Shown here piece by piece: positions 51,569 through 60,551 of a DNA stretch of 64,000 bases; the first letter of the stretch is position 1; every line of letters starts with the position of its first letter. Origin of the DNA: Trinickia terrae (GTDB taxonomy: Bacteria > Pseudomonadota > Gammaproteobacteria > Burkholderiales > Burkholderiaceae); contig NZ_SWJE01000001.1 of assembly GCF_005144415.1 (NCBI RefSeq), positions 413,364 through 477,363 of the forward strand, given 5' to 3'. The notes below the pieces were generated by a model that was not told the origin of the DNA, ran no database searches, and was given only the letters and a program-made list of their open reading frames with translations. The translations under genes were made by a program, and so were the position numbers.

Positions 51569-53572
51569 TCAGTCCTCCATGCCGGGAACAGGCAGCAGTT
51601 CCAGCGTGAGCACTTCGAATGGCGCGAGCGGAACGGTCTGCGGCTGGTCCGCATCGAGAACCCCGGGAACATTCACGGCTTGCTCTTGCCAAGGGCAGTG
51701 CGCACGAAATCGCTTGTCGAAACCGGCGGGCAATTCCAGGCTCCGGCGCAAGTCGAGATCGAATCGCTGCTCGCGATTGGCGGGATTGCGCAGCGTGACG
51801 ATCGCTTTTTCGGGTGACCACGCCGCCCACCCATAGATGTCGAGCGCATCCGGCGCGCCGCCGATCCAATGGCTGTCCCGCAGCACGCTCGCATTCGCGC
51901 GCGCCCACTTCGCCGACTCCGCCAGCACGTCCCAATCGCGCGCGCCCAGCAGGGACGGCGTGACGTACAACTCCTGCAACTGCGTCCCGCTGCCGAAATA
52001 CGAACGGACTTCGTGGACGAAATCGTCGCCCGAGCTGTCGCTCAAGCGCGGATTCTCCCGCGCGCGGATGATGCCGTGGAGCATCAGCGAATTGAGCGGA
52101 AACAGCGGGCTTTCGCGCACGACGTTGCGATAGGTCTGCGCGTCGCGGTACGTGATCCAGCGCTCGCGATTGCTGCCCACGCCGGCCAGGCCGTCGTCGA
52201 CGCCGCCGCGCCAGATGGTATCGGCGTAGCGCAGCCAGAACGGCGAGGGCAGGGTGCCGGTGGAGAGGTTGATGAAGGTCTCGGGCTTGGCGCGGCGGAT
52301 ATCGTCGATCAATTCGATCGCGGCGTCCCAATCGCTGTTGTAGGCGCTGCGGGGGAACACCCGGTTGGCGTTGCCGGTGCCGTCGAACTTGAACTGGTTG
52401 ACGCCGTGCACGCTGAGCAGGTCCATGACGACGTCGTGGAAGCGGCCGTAGTAGTTCGGCCCCGATAACGCCAGGCCGTCGTCGACCGTTTCGTATCCGG
52501 CGGCGCGTCCGCGCGCGACGCGTTCCTCCCGCGGCCCGCAGTAGCCGCCCCACGGCGACAGCCACACCCCGGGCGCCGCGCCGTACCGGGCGGCGGCCTC
52601 GCGCAGCGGCGCGAAGCCGCGCGGAAAGTGCTCGCTGAAGCGCCAACTGCCGCTGTAGTCGTCCCAGCCGTCGTCGAACAGGAACGAGTCGATCTGCACG
52701 CCGCGCTTGTCGTGCAATTCCCGGCCTAGCGTGTCGATGCGCTCGAGCGCTTGCGCTTCCGTATAGCGGGTGAGGTAGCCGATGTCGTACCACGAGTTGT
52801 AGTGGAGGAACGGGCGGTACGGATGCGCGCGCTCGCGTTCGAGATACGCCGAGAAATCGCGGCGCAACTGGCCTTGCCGAGCCACGCCTGCCACCGCCGA
52901 GTAGGCGAGCGTTTTCCCTTTTTCCAGCGGCAAGGCTCTCGCCACCGTGAAGCGGACCATGCCGTCGCGCGCTTCGCTCACAGACATGGGAAGCTCGAAG
53001 CCCAGGTAGAGATCCTCCGTCGCCGTCACCACAGGCGTTCCAGGCAATGCGCTGGTCTTCCGCGCACCGGCTGCCTCGGTCCGCAGCATCGAAACGGCGA
53101 CGATGGGCTCGTCCCGCACGAGCGCGGTGATGGCCACGCGTTCGCGCAGATAGGGGGAGCCCTCGCGCTGCTCGATGCTCCATTCCACGCGCAAGCGGCC
53201 CTCTTCGTCGCGCAGGAGGGCGCTCACGCGCCTGCCGGCGATGCGTTCGGCGAGCCGCGCCGCGCGCGGATCGGCCGCCAGTGCTTCGTCGCGCAAAGGT
53301 GCCAGCAGCGTCAGGCCGGCGACGCCTAGCGTGCGCCCATCTGCGAACGTCAGCGCGAAGGGCTCGGACACCGCCAGCGTCCGCCCATGCGCGCGGTCGA
53401 CGACGGCGAACGCGCCCAGCCGCCCGTCTTCCAGCGCCCACGTCAACGCTATGGCGGCGTTGCCGAAGCTGCAGCGGCCGCCGTCGCTCGTTTGCAACTC
53501 GGGCATGCCCGGGTGGGTGAGCGCGGCTTCCTCGTTGAGCATGATGTCGGCGGTCCGTGGGCGAATTGTCAT
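51569..53572 (-). CDS. Alpha-galactosidase-like glycoside hydrolase (clan GH-D)
   Basis: The roughly 667-aa protein has a beta-sandwich N-terminal domain and a TIM barrel with SFLFDDGWDDYSGSW, the probable nucleophile in QFKFDGTGN and a C-terminal beta domain (LTLELLPV end). This matches GH36/GH31-clan-D enzymes, related to melibiase, but the acid/base residue and the substrate are unclear. It lacks a signal peptide. Start is uncertain: candidates are 53608, 53590, 53572 and 53542; I use 53572, since a perfect inverted repeat at 53610-53628 probably overlaps the promoter. With the convergent GH35 enzyme it forms a galactoside module. Confidence 0.8.
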   Translation of the reverse strand: MTIRPRTADIMLNEEAALTHPGMPELQTSDGGRCSFGNAAIALTWALEDGRLGAFAVVDRAHGRTLAVSEPFALTFADGRTLGVAGLTLLAPLRDEALAADPRAARLAERIAGRRVSALLRDEEGRLRVEWSIEQREGSPYLRERVAITALVRDEPIVAVSMLRTEAAGARKTSALPGTPVVTATEDLYLGFELPMSVSEARDGMVRFTVARALPLEKGKTLAYSAVAGVARQGQLRRDFSAYLERERAHPYRPFLHYNSWYDIGYLTRYTEAQALERIDTLGRELHDKRGVQIDSFLFDDGWDDYSGSWRFSEHFPRGFAPLREAAARYGAAPGVWLSPWGGYCGPREERVARGRAAGYETVDDGLALSGPNYYGRFHDVVMDLLSVHGVNQFKFDGTGNANRVFPRSAYNSDWDAAIELIDDIRRAKPETFINLSTGTLPSPFWLRYADTIWRGGVDDGLAGVGSNRERWITYRDAQTYRNVVRESPLFPLNSLMLHGIIRARENPRLSDSSGDDFVHEVRSYFGSGTQLQELYVTPSLLGARDWDVLAESAKWARANASVLRDSHWIGGAPDALDIYGWAAWSPEKAIVTLRNPANREQRFDLDLRRSLELPAGFDKRFRAHCPWQEQAVNVPGVLDADQPQTVPLAPFEVLTLELLPVPGMED

Positions 53573-53609
53573 CTTGGACGGGCCGCGCATCGGACAGCGC
53601 GCCCGCATG

Positions 53610-53628
53610 GAATAATAAGCAATTATTC
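53610..53628. promoter_or_regulatory. Inverted repeat in the divergent alpha-galactosidase/selU gap
   Basis: GAATAAT-AAGCA-ATTATTC is a perfect 7-bp inverted repeat. It is 21 bp before the selU GTG start and may overlap the promoter of both genes, suggesting a shared operator. Confidence 0.5.
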
Positions 53629-53648
53629 GGACAGGCCCGGCAACGTCC

Positions 53649-54800
53649 GTGCTTCATCAAGACATCGTGAAAAACCTCGTAGTCTCCATCGATCAGCTCG
53701 ACAAATTCGACGAGATCGTCGACGTCCGCACGCCGCTCGAATACGCCGAAGACCACGTGCCCGGCGCCATCAACGCACCGGTGCTCAGCAACGAGGAGCG
53801 CGTGATCGTCGGCACGCTGTACAAGAGCTCGCCGTTCGAAGCCACCCGGCTCGGCGCGGCGATGGTGGCGCGCAACATCGCGCACCACCTCGATACGGTC
53901 TTCGCCGACCGTCCGCGCAACTGGCGTCCGCTCATCTACTGCTGGCGCGGCGGCAAGCGCTCAGGCTCGATGACCACGTGGTTCAACATGATCGGCTGGC
54001 AGGCGCGCCAGCTCGACGGCGGTTACAAGTCGTACCGGCAGCGCGTGCTCGAAGAGCTCGAGCGCTTACCGCCGCGGCTCAGCTACATCGCACTCACCGG
54101 ACACACCGGCACGGGCAAGACGCGTCTCCTGCATGCGCTCTCGGAAGCGGGCGCGCAGGTGCTCGATCTCGAAGGGCTGGCCCGGCACCGCGGCTCGCTG
54201 CTCGGCGCGCTGCCCGATTCGTCGCAGCCCACCCAGAAAGCCTTCGATACAGCGCTGGCCGCCGCGCTGTCGAAGCTCGACGCCAGCCGTCCCGTGTTCA
54301 TCGAGGCGGAGAGCCGCCGCATCGGCAACATTACGCTGCCGCTCACGCTGCTCGATGCGTTCCACGCGGGCCGCTGCGTCCGGGTGACGGCGCCGCTCGA
54401 GGCGCGCGTGGCGTTCTTGCTGGCCGACTACGGGCATCTGTTCGACACGCCGCAATTTTTCAAGGACCAGCTCGCGTACCTGATCGGACTGCACAGCAGG
54501 CAAACCGTCGCGCACTGGCATGCGCTCATCGACAGCGGCGAGCGCGCACAGCTCTTCACGGAGCTGGTCGAGCAGCATTACGATCCGGCCTACGCGCGCA
54601 GCAGCCAGCGCTCGTTCACCCGGATCGGCGAGGCGCTGCCGTTCGGCTTCGATCCGTGCGCGGCCGAACCGCTTGCGCAGGCGCGCGAGTTGATCGCGTT
54701 GGTCGCGGCGGCGCAGAGCCCGGCGCCGGACCTGTCCGCAGGCAAACCGATGCATGAAGAGCAAGCGCCTGCGGCGCAGGACGCTTCCCGCATTCGCTGA
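53649..54800 (+). CDS. selU: tRNA 2-selenouridine synthase
   Basis: This 383-aa enzyme (SelU/MnmH) replaces sulfur with selenium in the wobble 2-thiouridine of tRNAs, using selenophosphate. It has a rhodanese domain with catalytic Cys in YCWRGGKRSGS (about residue 97) and a C-terminal P-loop domain with GHTGTGKTRLL (about 155-165). Start is GTG 53649. It heads a likely operon selU-permease-selD with gaps of 27 and 29 bp. No selenocysteine genes (selA, selB) are here, so the window supports tRNA selenation only. Confidence 0.93.
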   Translation: MLHQDIVKNLVVSIDQLDKFDEIVDVRTPLEYAEDHVPGAINAPVLSNEERVIVGTLYKSSPFEATRLGAAMVARNIAHHLDTVFADRPRNWRPLIYCWRGGKRSGSMTTWFNMIGWQARQLDGGYKSYRQRVLEELERLPPRLSYIALTGHTGTGKTRLLHALSEAGAQVLDLEGLARHRGSLLGALPDSSQPTQKAFDTALAAALSKLDASRPVFIEAESRRIGNITLPLTLLDAFHAGRCVRVTAPLEARVAFLLADYGHLFDTPQFFKDQLAYLIGLHSRQTVAHWHALIDSGERAQLFTELVEQHYDPAYARSSQRSFTRIGEALPFGFDPCAAEPLAQARELIALVAAAQSPAPDLSAGKPMHEEQAPAAQDASRIR

Positions 54801-54827
54801 CCCTTTCGAACCTACCGACAAGAGACC

Positions 54828-55895
54828 ATGGAATCCTTTTTTCCGACGCAGCGCCGCCCCAATTCCGCGCTCGCCATCGCGTTGTTTGCGCTGATCGCGG
54901 TGGCGGGCCTCTACTACGTCAAGTGGTCGCCGTACTATCACCGCGCGTTTGTCGCCGCCGATACGCATTCGATCGGCCATTCGATCCTGACCGGCGCGCA
55001 GGCGTCGCCGCCCGCGGCCTCGTGGCATGCGGCGCTCGATTATGCGAGCGCCTACGCGAAGGCGATCTGGCAGGCGCTGGTGCTTGGGCTGCTGCTCGGC
55101 TCGGCCGTGCAAACGCTCCTGCCCGCGCATTGGGTGGCGCGCGTGCTCGGCAGCACCGGCCTGCGCAGCGTCGCCGCCGGCGGTCTGCTCGCGCTGCCAG
55201 GCATGATGTGCACCTGCTGCGCGGCGCCCGTGGTGGTGGGCTTGCGGGCGCGGCAGGCCTCGCCGGGCGCGGCCGTGGCGTTCTGGCTCGGCAATTCGGT
55301 GCTCAATCCGGCGACGCTGGTCTTCATGGGCTTCGTGCTCGGCTGGCACTGGACCGCGCTGCGGCTGGCGCTCGGCGCGCTGCTCGTGTTCGGCGGCGGC
55401 TGGCTAGTCAACCGGCACGCGACGTCCGCCGAGCGTTCCGCCGCGCTCGCGCAGCTCGATGCGTTCGCCGAGGCCGCGTCGCACCAGGGCAACCGGTTCG
55501 CGCGCTGGCTGAAGCTGCTCGCGCAGATGGCGCTGCGCCTCGTGCCCGAATACGTGGTGCTCGTGCTGCTGCTCGGCGCGGCGCGCGCGTGGCTGTTCCC
55601 GCACGTCGGGCCGGAAGTCGACGACGCGCTCGGGTGGATCGTTGCGTTTGCGATCGCCGGCACGCTGTTCGTGATTCCGACCGCCGGCGAAGTGCCGATC
55701 GTGCAGGCGATGCTGTCCTTCGGCGTGGCGGCGGGGCCCGCCGCCGCGCTCTTGATGACGCTGCCTCCCATCAGCGTGCCGTCGCTCGCGATGACAGCGC
55801 GCGCGCTGGGCGTGCGAGTCCAGGCGCTGCTGGTGCTGATGGTGGTGGCGACGGGCGTCGTCGGCGGCCTCGCCGCCGTTGCACTCCATTTTTGA
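54828..55895 (+). CDS. Permease of the ArsP/DUF318-like family inside the sel operon
   Basis: This 355-aa membrane protein has about eight helices and the paired motifs of predicted permeases PF03773: GMMCTCCAAPVVVGLRAR (about residues 124-141, three Cys) and IPTAGEVPIVQAMLSFG (about 285-301), in inverted halves. Relatives include ArsP exporters of organoarsenicals and Cu/Zn efflux permeases. Its place between selU and selD, with short gaps, suggests a link to selenium: uptake of a selenium source or export of excess. The Cys-rich motif could bind selenite or selenide. ATG 54828 follows GACAAGAGACC. Confidence 0.75.
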   Translation: MESFFPTQRRPNSALAIALFALIAVAGLYYVKWSPYYHRAFVAADTHSIGHSILTGAQASPPAASWHAALDYASAYAKAIWQALVLGLLLGSAVQTLLPAHWVARVLGSTGLRSVAAGGLLALPGMMCTCCAAPVVVGLRARQASPGAAVAFWLGNSVLNPATLVFMGFVLGWHWTALRLALGALLVFGGGWLVNRHATSAERSAALAQLDAFAEAASHQGNRFARWLKLLAQMALRLVPEYVVLVLLLGAARAWLFPHVGPEVDDALGWIVAFAIAGTLFVIPTAGEVPIVQAMLSFGVAAGPAAALLMTLPPISVPSLAMTARALGVRVQALLVLMVVATGVVGGLAAVALHF

Positions 55896-55924
55896 ATCGC
55901 GTCTGATTCGACTCAGGGCTTGTC

Positions 55925-56989
55925 ATGAACTCCACTTCATCGAACCACGGCGCGGCGCCGCGCCTGACCGAGCTGTCCCACGGCGGCGGCTGCGGCTGCA
56001 AGATCGCGCCCGGCGTGCTGGCCGAACTGCTCAAGCGGGCCGCGCCGATGCCGGCCTTTCCGGATCTGCTGGTCGGCACCGAGACCGCCGATGACGCCGC
56101 CGTCTATCGCCTCAACGACGAGCAGGCGATCGTCGCGACCACCGATTTCTTCATGCCGATCGTCGACGACCCCTACGACTTCGGCCGCATCGCCGCGACC
56201 AACGCGCTCTCCGACATCTACGCGATGGGCGGCAAGCCGCTCTTCGCGCTGGCGCTGGTCGGGATGCCGATCAACGTGCTGCCGCACGAGACCATCGCCC
56301 GGATTCTCGAAGGCGGCGAGTCGGTGTGCGCGGAAGCGGGGATTCCCGTGGCCGGGGGGCATTCGATCGATTCGGTCGAGCCGATTTACGGGCTCGCGGC
56401 CATCGGCGTCGTGGATCCGAAGCGCGTCGCGCGCAACGCCGGCGCGCGGGCCGGCGACGTGCTCGTGCTCGGCAAGCCGCTCGGCGTCGGCGTGCTGTCC
56501 GCGGCGCTGAAGAAGGGCAAGCTCGACGACGCGGGCTATGCGGCGATGATCGGCGCGACCACGCGCCTGAACCGCCCGGGCACGGCGCTCGCCGCGCTCG
56601 ACGGCGTGCATGCGATGACCGACGTGACCGGCTTCGGCCTGCTCGGCCATCTGCTCGAACTGTGCCGGGGCGCGGGGCTCGGCGCACGCGTGGACTACGC
56701 GGCGCTGCCGTGGCTCGACCCGGCGCCGGAACTGGCGCGCGCCGGTCTCGTGACGGGCGCGTCGGCGCGCAATTGGACGAGCTATGGCGCAAGCGTCACG
56801 CTCGCCGGAAACTTGCCCGCCATTGCACAGGCGCTTCTGACCGACCCGCAGACCTCGGGCGGCCTGCTCGTCTCATGCGGCGCGGGCAGCGTGGATGCGG
56901 TGCTCGATTGCCTCCGGGACGGCGGCTTCGACCGCGCGGCCGTCATCGGCGCGATGACGGAGGGCGCGCCCCGCGTCACGGTCGAGTAG
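55925..56989 (+). CDS. selD: Selenophosphate synthetase (selenide, water dikinase)
   Basis: This 354-aa enzyme makes selenophosphate from selenide and ATP. The N-terminal loop GGGCGCKI contains the catalytic Cys (equivalent to Cys17) and Lys20 of E. coli SelD. Other blocks are DDAAVYRL, TTDFFMPIVDDPYDFGRIAATNALSDIYAMGG, VAGGHSID and DPQTSGGLL, with Asp ligands for Mg2+. It feeds SelU upstream in the same operon. No Sec residue replaces Cys. ATG 55925. Confidence 0.95.
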   Translation: MNSTSSNHGAAPRLTELSHGGGCGCKIAPGVLAELLKRAAPMPAFPDLLVGTETADDAAVYRLNDEQAIVATTDFFMPIVDDPYDFGRIAATNALSDIYAMGGKPLFALALVGMPINVLPHETIARILEGGESVCAEAGIPVAGGHSIDSVEPIYGLAAIGVVDPKRVARNAGARAGDVLVLGKPLGVGVLSAALKKGKLDDAGYAAMIGATTRLNRPGTALAALDGVHAMTDVTGFGLLGHLLELCRGAGLGARVDYAALPWLDPAPELARAGLVTGASARNWTSYGASVTLAGNLPAIAQALLTDPQTSGGLLVSCGAGSVDAVLDCLRDGGFDRAAVIGAMTEGAPRVTVE

Positions 56990-57111
56990 GCCGGAACGCC
57001 ACTTTCGAGTTTCCCGCGATGTGCCGAGCCGTATGCCGCGTGATGAATGTCTGACGAAACGTGCTGCCGATATGAAAGCGTTTTCAATGAAACTCTCTGA
57101 AATCTCACATG

Positions 57112-57140
57112 TTGATATTTCCTGGGACCGGTTCTAAGAT
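57112..57140 (+). promoter_or_regulatory. Promoter of the phasin gene
   Basis: TTGATA (57112-57117) and TAAGAT (57135-57140), exactly 17 bp apart, fit a strong sigma-70 promoter about 120 bp before the phasin start. Confidence 0.75.
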
Positions 57141-57260
57141 GCGGCTTCCTGACTGCTTCAGAACTTGTCTGTCTTTTCCTTGACCATGTCTTTCGAGCGC
57201 TTCGCGCACGCCGGCCAGTGGCGTGACGGGGCGTCAGCGAGATTCTTCTTCAGGAGCTGG

Positions 57261-57806
57261 ATGATGACCTTGTTCACCCCCGAGCAATTCATGGCGATGC
57301 AGAAGGCCAACCTCGATACGGCGTTCACGCTCGCCAAGTCGGTCGCCGACGGTTTCGAAAAGCTGGCCGTACTGAATCTGCAACTGACCAAGTCGGTGCT
57401 GACCAGCGCGCAAGCGAGCCTGCTGCAAGGCCTGGGCGCGCCGCAAACGCCCGAGAGCGGCGCGCGGCAAGTCGAGCTCGCGGCCTCCATTCCCGCGCAG
57501 GCGCAATCCTACGGCCGTCAATTGGCCGACCTCGCGTCGGCCTCGATCGCCGAGTTCCTGAAGGTCGGCGAAGGGCAGACCGATGCCTACAACCGCCGCG
57601 TGCAGACCTTGGTCGAGGACCTCGCCAAGAACGCCCCGAGCGGATCCGAAGCCGCCATCGCCGCCTGGAAAGCGGCGATCACGACATCGAGCACGCTGAT
57701 CGAAACCATCCGCAAGAACTGCGAGCAGGCGATGCATGCGACCGAATCGAATCTTGCCGCCATTGCGTCCACGCCGAATGCTGGCAGACGCGGCGCTGCC
57801 AAATAG
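57261..57806 (+). CDS. Phasin (polyhydroxyalkanoate granule protein)
   Basis: This 181-aa all-helical protein begins MMTLFTPEQFMAMQKANLDTAFTLA, typical of phasin-family (PhaP) proteins that coat PHA granules and stabilise their size. A heptad-rich core (about residues 20-150) and a short hydrophilic tail complete it. ATG 57261 follows CAGGAGCTGG. A sigma-70 promoter at 57112-57140 drives it. PHA genes proper are not in the window. Confidence 0.93.
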   Translation: MMTLFTPEQFMAMQKANLDTAFTLAKSVADGFEKLAVLNLQLTKSVLTSAQASLLQGLGAPQTPESGARQVELAASIPAQAQSYGRQLADLASASIAEFLKVGEGQTDAYNRRVQTLVEDLAKNAPSGSEAAIAAWKAAITTSSTLIETIRKNCEQAMHATESNLAAIASTPNAGRRGAAK

Positions 57807-57877
57807 TCTCTTTTGCAATCGAGCAGGCCAGCGGGACGCGAATCTGAAGCTGCAAACACCAACCAAGGAGCGCAGCA

Positions 57878-58036
57878 ATGAGCACGTCGTGGTGGGGCAT
57901 CGCAGGGGGCTCGGCGGCCCTCGTCATTGCGGCACTGAGCGTGGTCGTCCACTATCGCCGCGAGCATCGGCGGCAAGCGTTGATGAGGAATCTCGATCAC
58001 CACGATTGGTGGTATCGGGCGGTGCCCCGGCGCTGA
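57878..58036 (+). CDS. Small single-pass membrane protein, 52 aa
   Basis: ATG 57878 follows a good ribosome-binding site (CCAAGGAGCGCAGCA) and encodes MSTSWWGIAGGSAALVIAAL, a membrane helix, then a basic His/Arg tail ending WWYRAVPRR. It lies 71 bp after the phasin gene in the same direction. The function is unknown. Its Trp-flanked single helix suggests a membrane-anchored or toxin-like small protein, but nothing supports toxicity. Confidence 0.65.
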   Translation: MSTSWWGIAGGSAALVIAALSVVVHYRREHRRQALMRNLDHHDWWYRAVPRR

Positions 58037-58105
58037 CCCAATCGATCGCAGCAACGGCAATGGCGCGCCGAAACGTGTATCGCCGTTTCGGCGCGCTGCT
58101 GGTCG

Positions 58106-59497
58106 CTAGGGCGTTTCTCGCTTGACGATTTCCGCAACGGCATCGAGCGTGCGCCGCACGTCGTCGGCCGTCGTGCGCCAGTTGCAGACGGAGATGCGCA
58201 TCGCGCGCCGTCCGCGCCACGTCGTGCCGCCGAACCACGCGATGCCCGATGCCTGGATCGCGGCGATCGTGGCGTCGGTGCGCGCGTCGTGTGCGCCGTC
58301 GCGATCGAGAAAACGCACGAGCCCTTGGTTGATCCGCGGACGCGCCAGCACCTCGACACCGGGCAGTGCGCCGAGGCCGCCGGTCAATTGCGCCGCGAGA
58401 TCGCAGCAGCGCGCCACCATCTCGCCGATCCCGTCGCGGCCCAGCGCGCGAATCGCCGCGTAGCAGGCGACGGCGCGTCCGCGCCGCGACCACTCGGGGT
58501 TCCAGTCGCGCTGCTCGCGCACGCCTTGCGACGCGGCGGAATAGCTGGTCTCCATCGTGAACACCGCGCGGTGCGCCTCCGGGTCGGCGACAAACACGAA
58601 GCCGTTGTCGAACGGCAGGTTCAGCCACTTGTGTCCATCGGTCGCCCATGAGTCGGCGCGCTCGACGCCGGCGAGATGATGGCGATGACGCTCGCTCGTT
58701 GCGGCCCACAAGCCGAACGCGCCGTCCACGTGCACCCATGCGCCTGATGCATGCGCGAGCGCGCAGGCTTCGCCGAATGCGTCGAAAGCGCCTGTGTTGA
58801 GGTCGCCCGCTTGCAGGCAGACGACGGTGGGGCGATCGGATTCGCGCAAGGCGGTGGCGAGCGGGTCGAGTTCGAGCGCACCGTCGCCGCCGACCGGCAG
58901 CAGCGTGATTGCATCGGTGCCGATGCCGAGCAAGCGCGCCGAGCGCACGATCGATTCGTGACGGTTCTCGCTCATCAGGAGACGCAGCGGCGGCGCGCCG
59001 TAGAGACCTTGCCGCTCCACATCGATGCCGCGCGCGGCCAGCAGCTTGTGGCGCGCGGCCGCGAGCGCCGTGGTGTGGGCCATCTGGCAGCCGGTCACGA
59101 AGGCGAACGATGCCGTTGCCGGCAGGCCGAGCAATTCCTTCAGCCACGCGCCGCAGATCTCCTCGATCACGGCCTCGGCGGGCGAGCACGCGACGGATGC
59201 CGCGTTCTGGTCCCAGGTCGACGTGAGCCAGTCCGCAGCGAGCGCGACGGGCAGCGTGCCGCCGATCACCCAGCCGAAGAAGCGTCCGCCGGTCGAGCCG
59301 AGCAGGCCGCCTTCGGTGTTGGCGACCAATGCGTCGATGACGCCGGCGGGGTCGCTCGGGCCGGCGGGCAGTGCGCCGCCGAGGCGCTGACGCAATTCGC
59401 CGGCGGTCACGGTGGCGTGTACTGGGCGCTCGTTCAGTTGGTCCAAATAGCGTTGTGCATGCGCGGCTGCGCGCGCGAGGACGTCGTGGTCGTTCAT
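58106..59497 (-). CDS. PLP-dependent decarboxylase (group II, aromatic/glutamate type)
   Basis: This 463-aa enzyme has the group-II decarboxylase layout with PLP lysine in WATDGHKWLNLPFDNG (about residue 293), VHVDGAFGLWA with the Asp pairing the PLP ring nitrogen, and an N-terminal AEAVIEEICGAWLKELLGLP. It should decarboxylate an amino acid, such as an aromatic or acidic one, or make a related amine. It is divergent from a LysR regulator with a probable operator, and may be under its control. ATG 59497. Confidence 0.88.
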   Translation of the reverse strand: MNDHDVLARAAAHAQRYLDQLNERPVHATVTAGELRQRLGGALPAGPSDPAGVIDALVANTEGGLLGSTGGRFFGWVIGGTLPVALAADWLTSTWDQNAASVACSPAEAVIEEICGAWLKELLGLPATASFAFVTGCQMAHTTALAAARHKLLAARGIDVERQGLYGAPPLRLLMSENRHESIVRSARLLGIGTDAITLLPVGGDGALELDPLATALRESDRPTVVCLQAGDLNTGAFDAFGEACALAHASGAWVHVDGAFGLWAATSERHRHHLAGVERADSWATDGHKWLNLPFDNGFVFVADPEAHRAVFTMETSYSAASQGVREQRDWNPEWSRRGRAVACYAAIRALGRDGIGEMVARCCDLAAQLTGGLGALPGVEVLARPRINQGLVRFLDRDGAHDARTDATIAAIQASGIAWFGGTTWRGRRAMRISVCNWRTTADDVRRTLDAVAEIVKRETP

Positions 59498-59570
59498 GAA
59501 TGAAGGGGCGGCAAAGGATAGGAGTGAATTCGCCGGTTGCCGGAGAAATCAATTTTGCTAAAGTCCGGCA

Positions 59571-59597
59571 ATCGACGCACTGAAGTGCAGTGTCGAT
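59571..59597. promoter_or_regulatory. Inverted repeat between decarboxylase and LysR
   Basis: ATCGAC (59571-59576), then the perfect hairpin-like GCACT-GA-AGTGC (59577-59588), then AGTGTCGAT (59589-59597) form a nested inverted repeat in the divergent gap. It could be the LysR operator controlling both genes. Confidence 0.55.
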
Positions 59598-59666
59598 ATT
59601 TAAGGCCGGATTGGTTTCAGCGTACAAGCAACTATTCTTGCTGTTCAATTAAGAGAATCTACATTC

Positions 59667-60542
59667 ATGACTGTCCGGCCAAGCCTCTATGCGCTGCGCT
59701 GTTTCGTTACCGTCTGCCGGTATTCGAGCGTCAAGCTCGCGGCGCAGGAACTGCATGTCACGCCGGCGGCGGTGAGCCAGCAGCTGTCGAATCTCGAAGA
59801 CAGCATGGGCATCAAGCTGTTGGAGCGCGCGGCGCGCGGCGTCGCGCCCACTGAGCGAGGCGAACGGTATTTCATGACGTTGCGCGGCGCCTTCGCGCAG
59901 ATCGACGATGCGACGCGGATGCTGATCCGCGAATCCCGCTCGAACCTCACGGTCAGCTGCACATCGGGTTTCGCCATGCAATGGCTGTTGCCGCGGCTTG
60001 CACGGTTTCATGATGCGTGCCCGGATATCGACGTGCGGATCAGCACGTCCGACCGGCTCGTCGATTTTGCGCGGGACGATGTCGATTTCGCCATCCGCCA
60101 CGGGTTGGGGAACTACGCCAATCTGATATCGGAAAAGCTGGTCGGCGACGACATGTTTCCCGTATGCAGCCCGTCGCTGATCCGGCGAAGAAAATTGCGC
60201 CGCCCGCAGCAATTGAGCGGATTGACGTTGCTGCACGACGCGCATCGTCAGGATTGGCGGTTGTGGCTTCAGGCCGCCGATGCGGAGGAGGTCGAGTGGG
60301 ATCGCGGCCCGGTGTTCGTCGATTCCAACGGTGTCGTCGAAGCGGCGCTGCACGGCCACGGCGTGGCGCTCGCGCGCAAGTCGCTGATCGCGGACGAATT
60401 GCGAGAGGGCAGGCTCGTTCTGTTGTTCGCGGATTCGATCGAGCCGCCGATCAGCTACTACCTCGTGTATCCGGCAGGCGTGGCGCTGCCGCAAAAGAGC
60501 GCTGCATTTCGAGCGTGGCTTCATCGGGAGGCGGCGGCATAG
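59667..60542 (+). CDS. LysR-family regulator (GcvA-like)
   Basis: This 291-aa regulator has the winged helix (SLYALRCFVTVCRYSSVKLAAQELHVTPAAVSQQLSNLE within about residues 6-45) and an effector domain with DFARDDVDFAIRHGLGNY, close to GcvA-type LysR proteins. It is divergent from the PLP decarboxylase and probably controls it. ATG 59667. The dead LysR remnant at 37275-37641 has the same effector-domain style but is a different gene. Confidence 0.9.
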   Translation: MTVRPSLYALRCFVTVCRYSSVKLAAQELHVTPAAVSQQLSNLEDSMGIKLLERAARGVAPTERGERYFMTLRGAFAQIDDATRMLIRESRSNLTVSCTSGFAMQWLLPRLARFHDACPDIDVRISTSDRLVDFARDDVDFAIRHGLGNYANLISEKLVGDDMFPVCSPSLIRRRKLRRPQQLSGLTLLHDAHRQDWRLWLQAADAEEVEWDRGPVFVDSNGVVEAALHGHGVALARKSLIADELREGRLVLLFADSIEPPISYYLVYPAGVALPQKSAAFRAWLHREAAA

Positions 60543-60551
60543 CGCCCGCGT

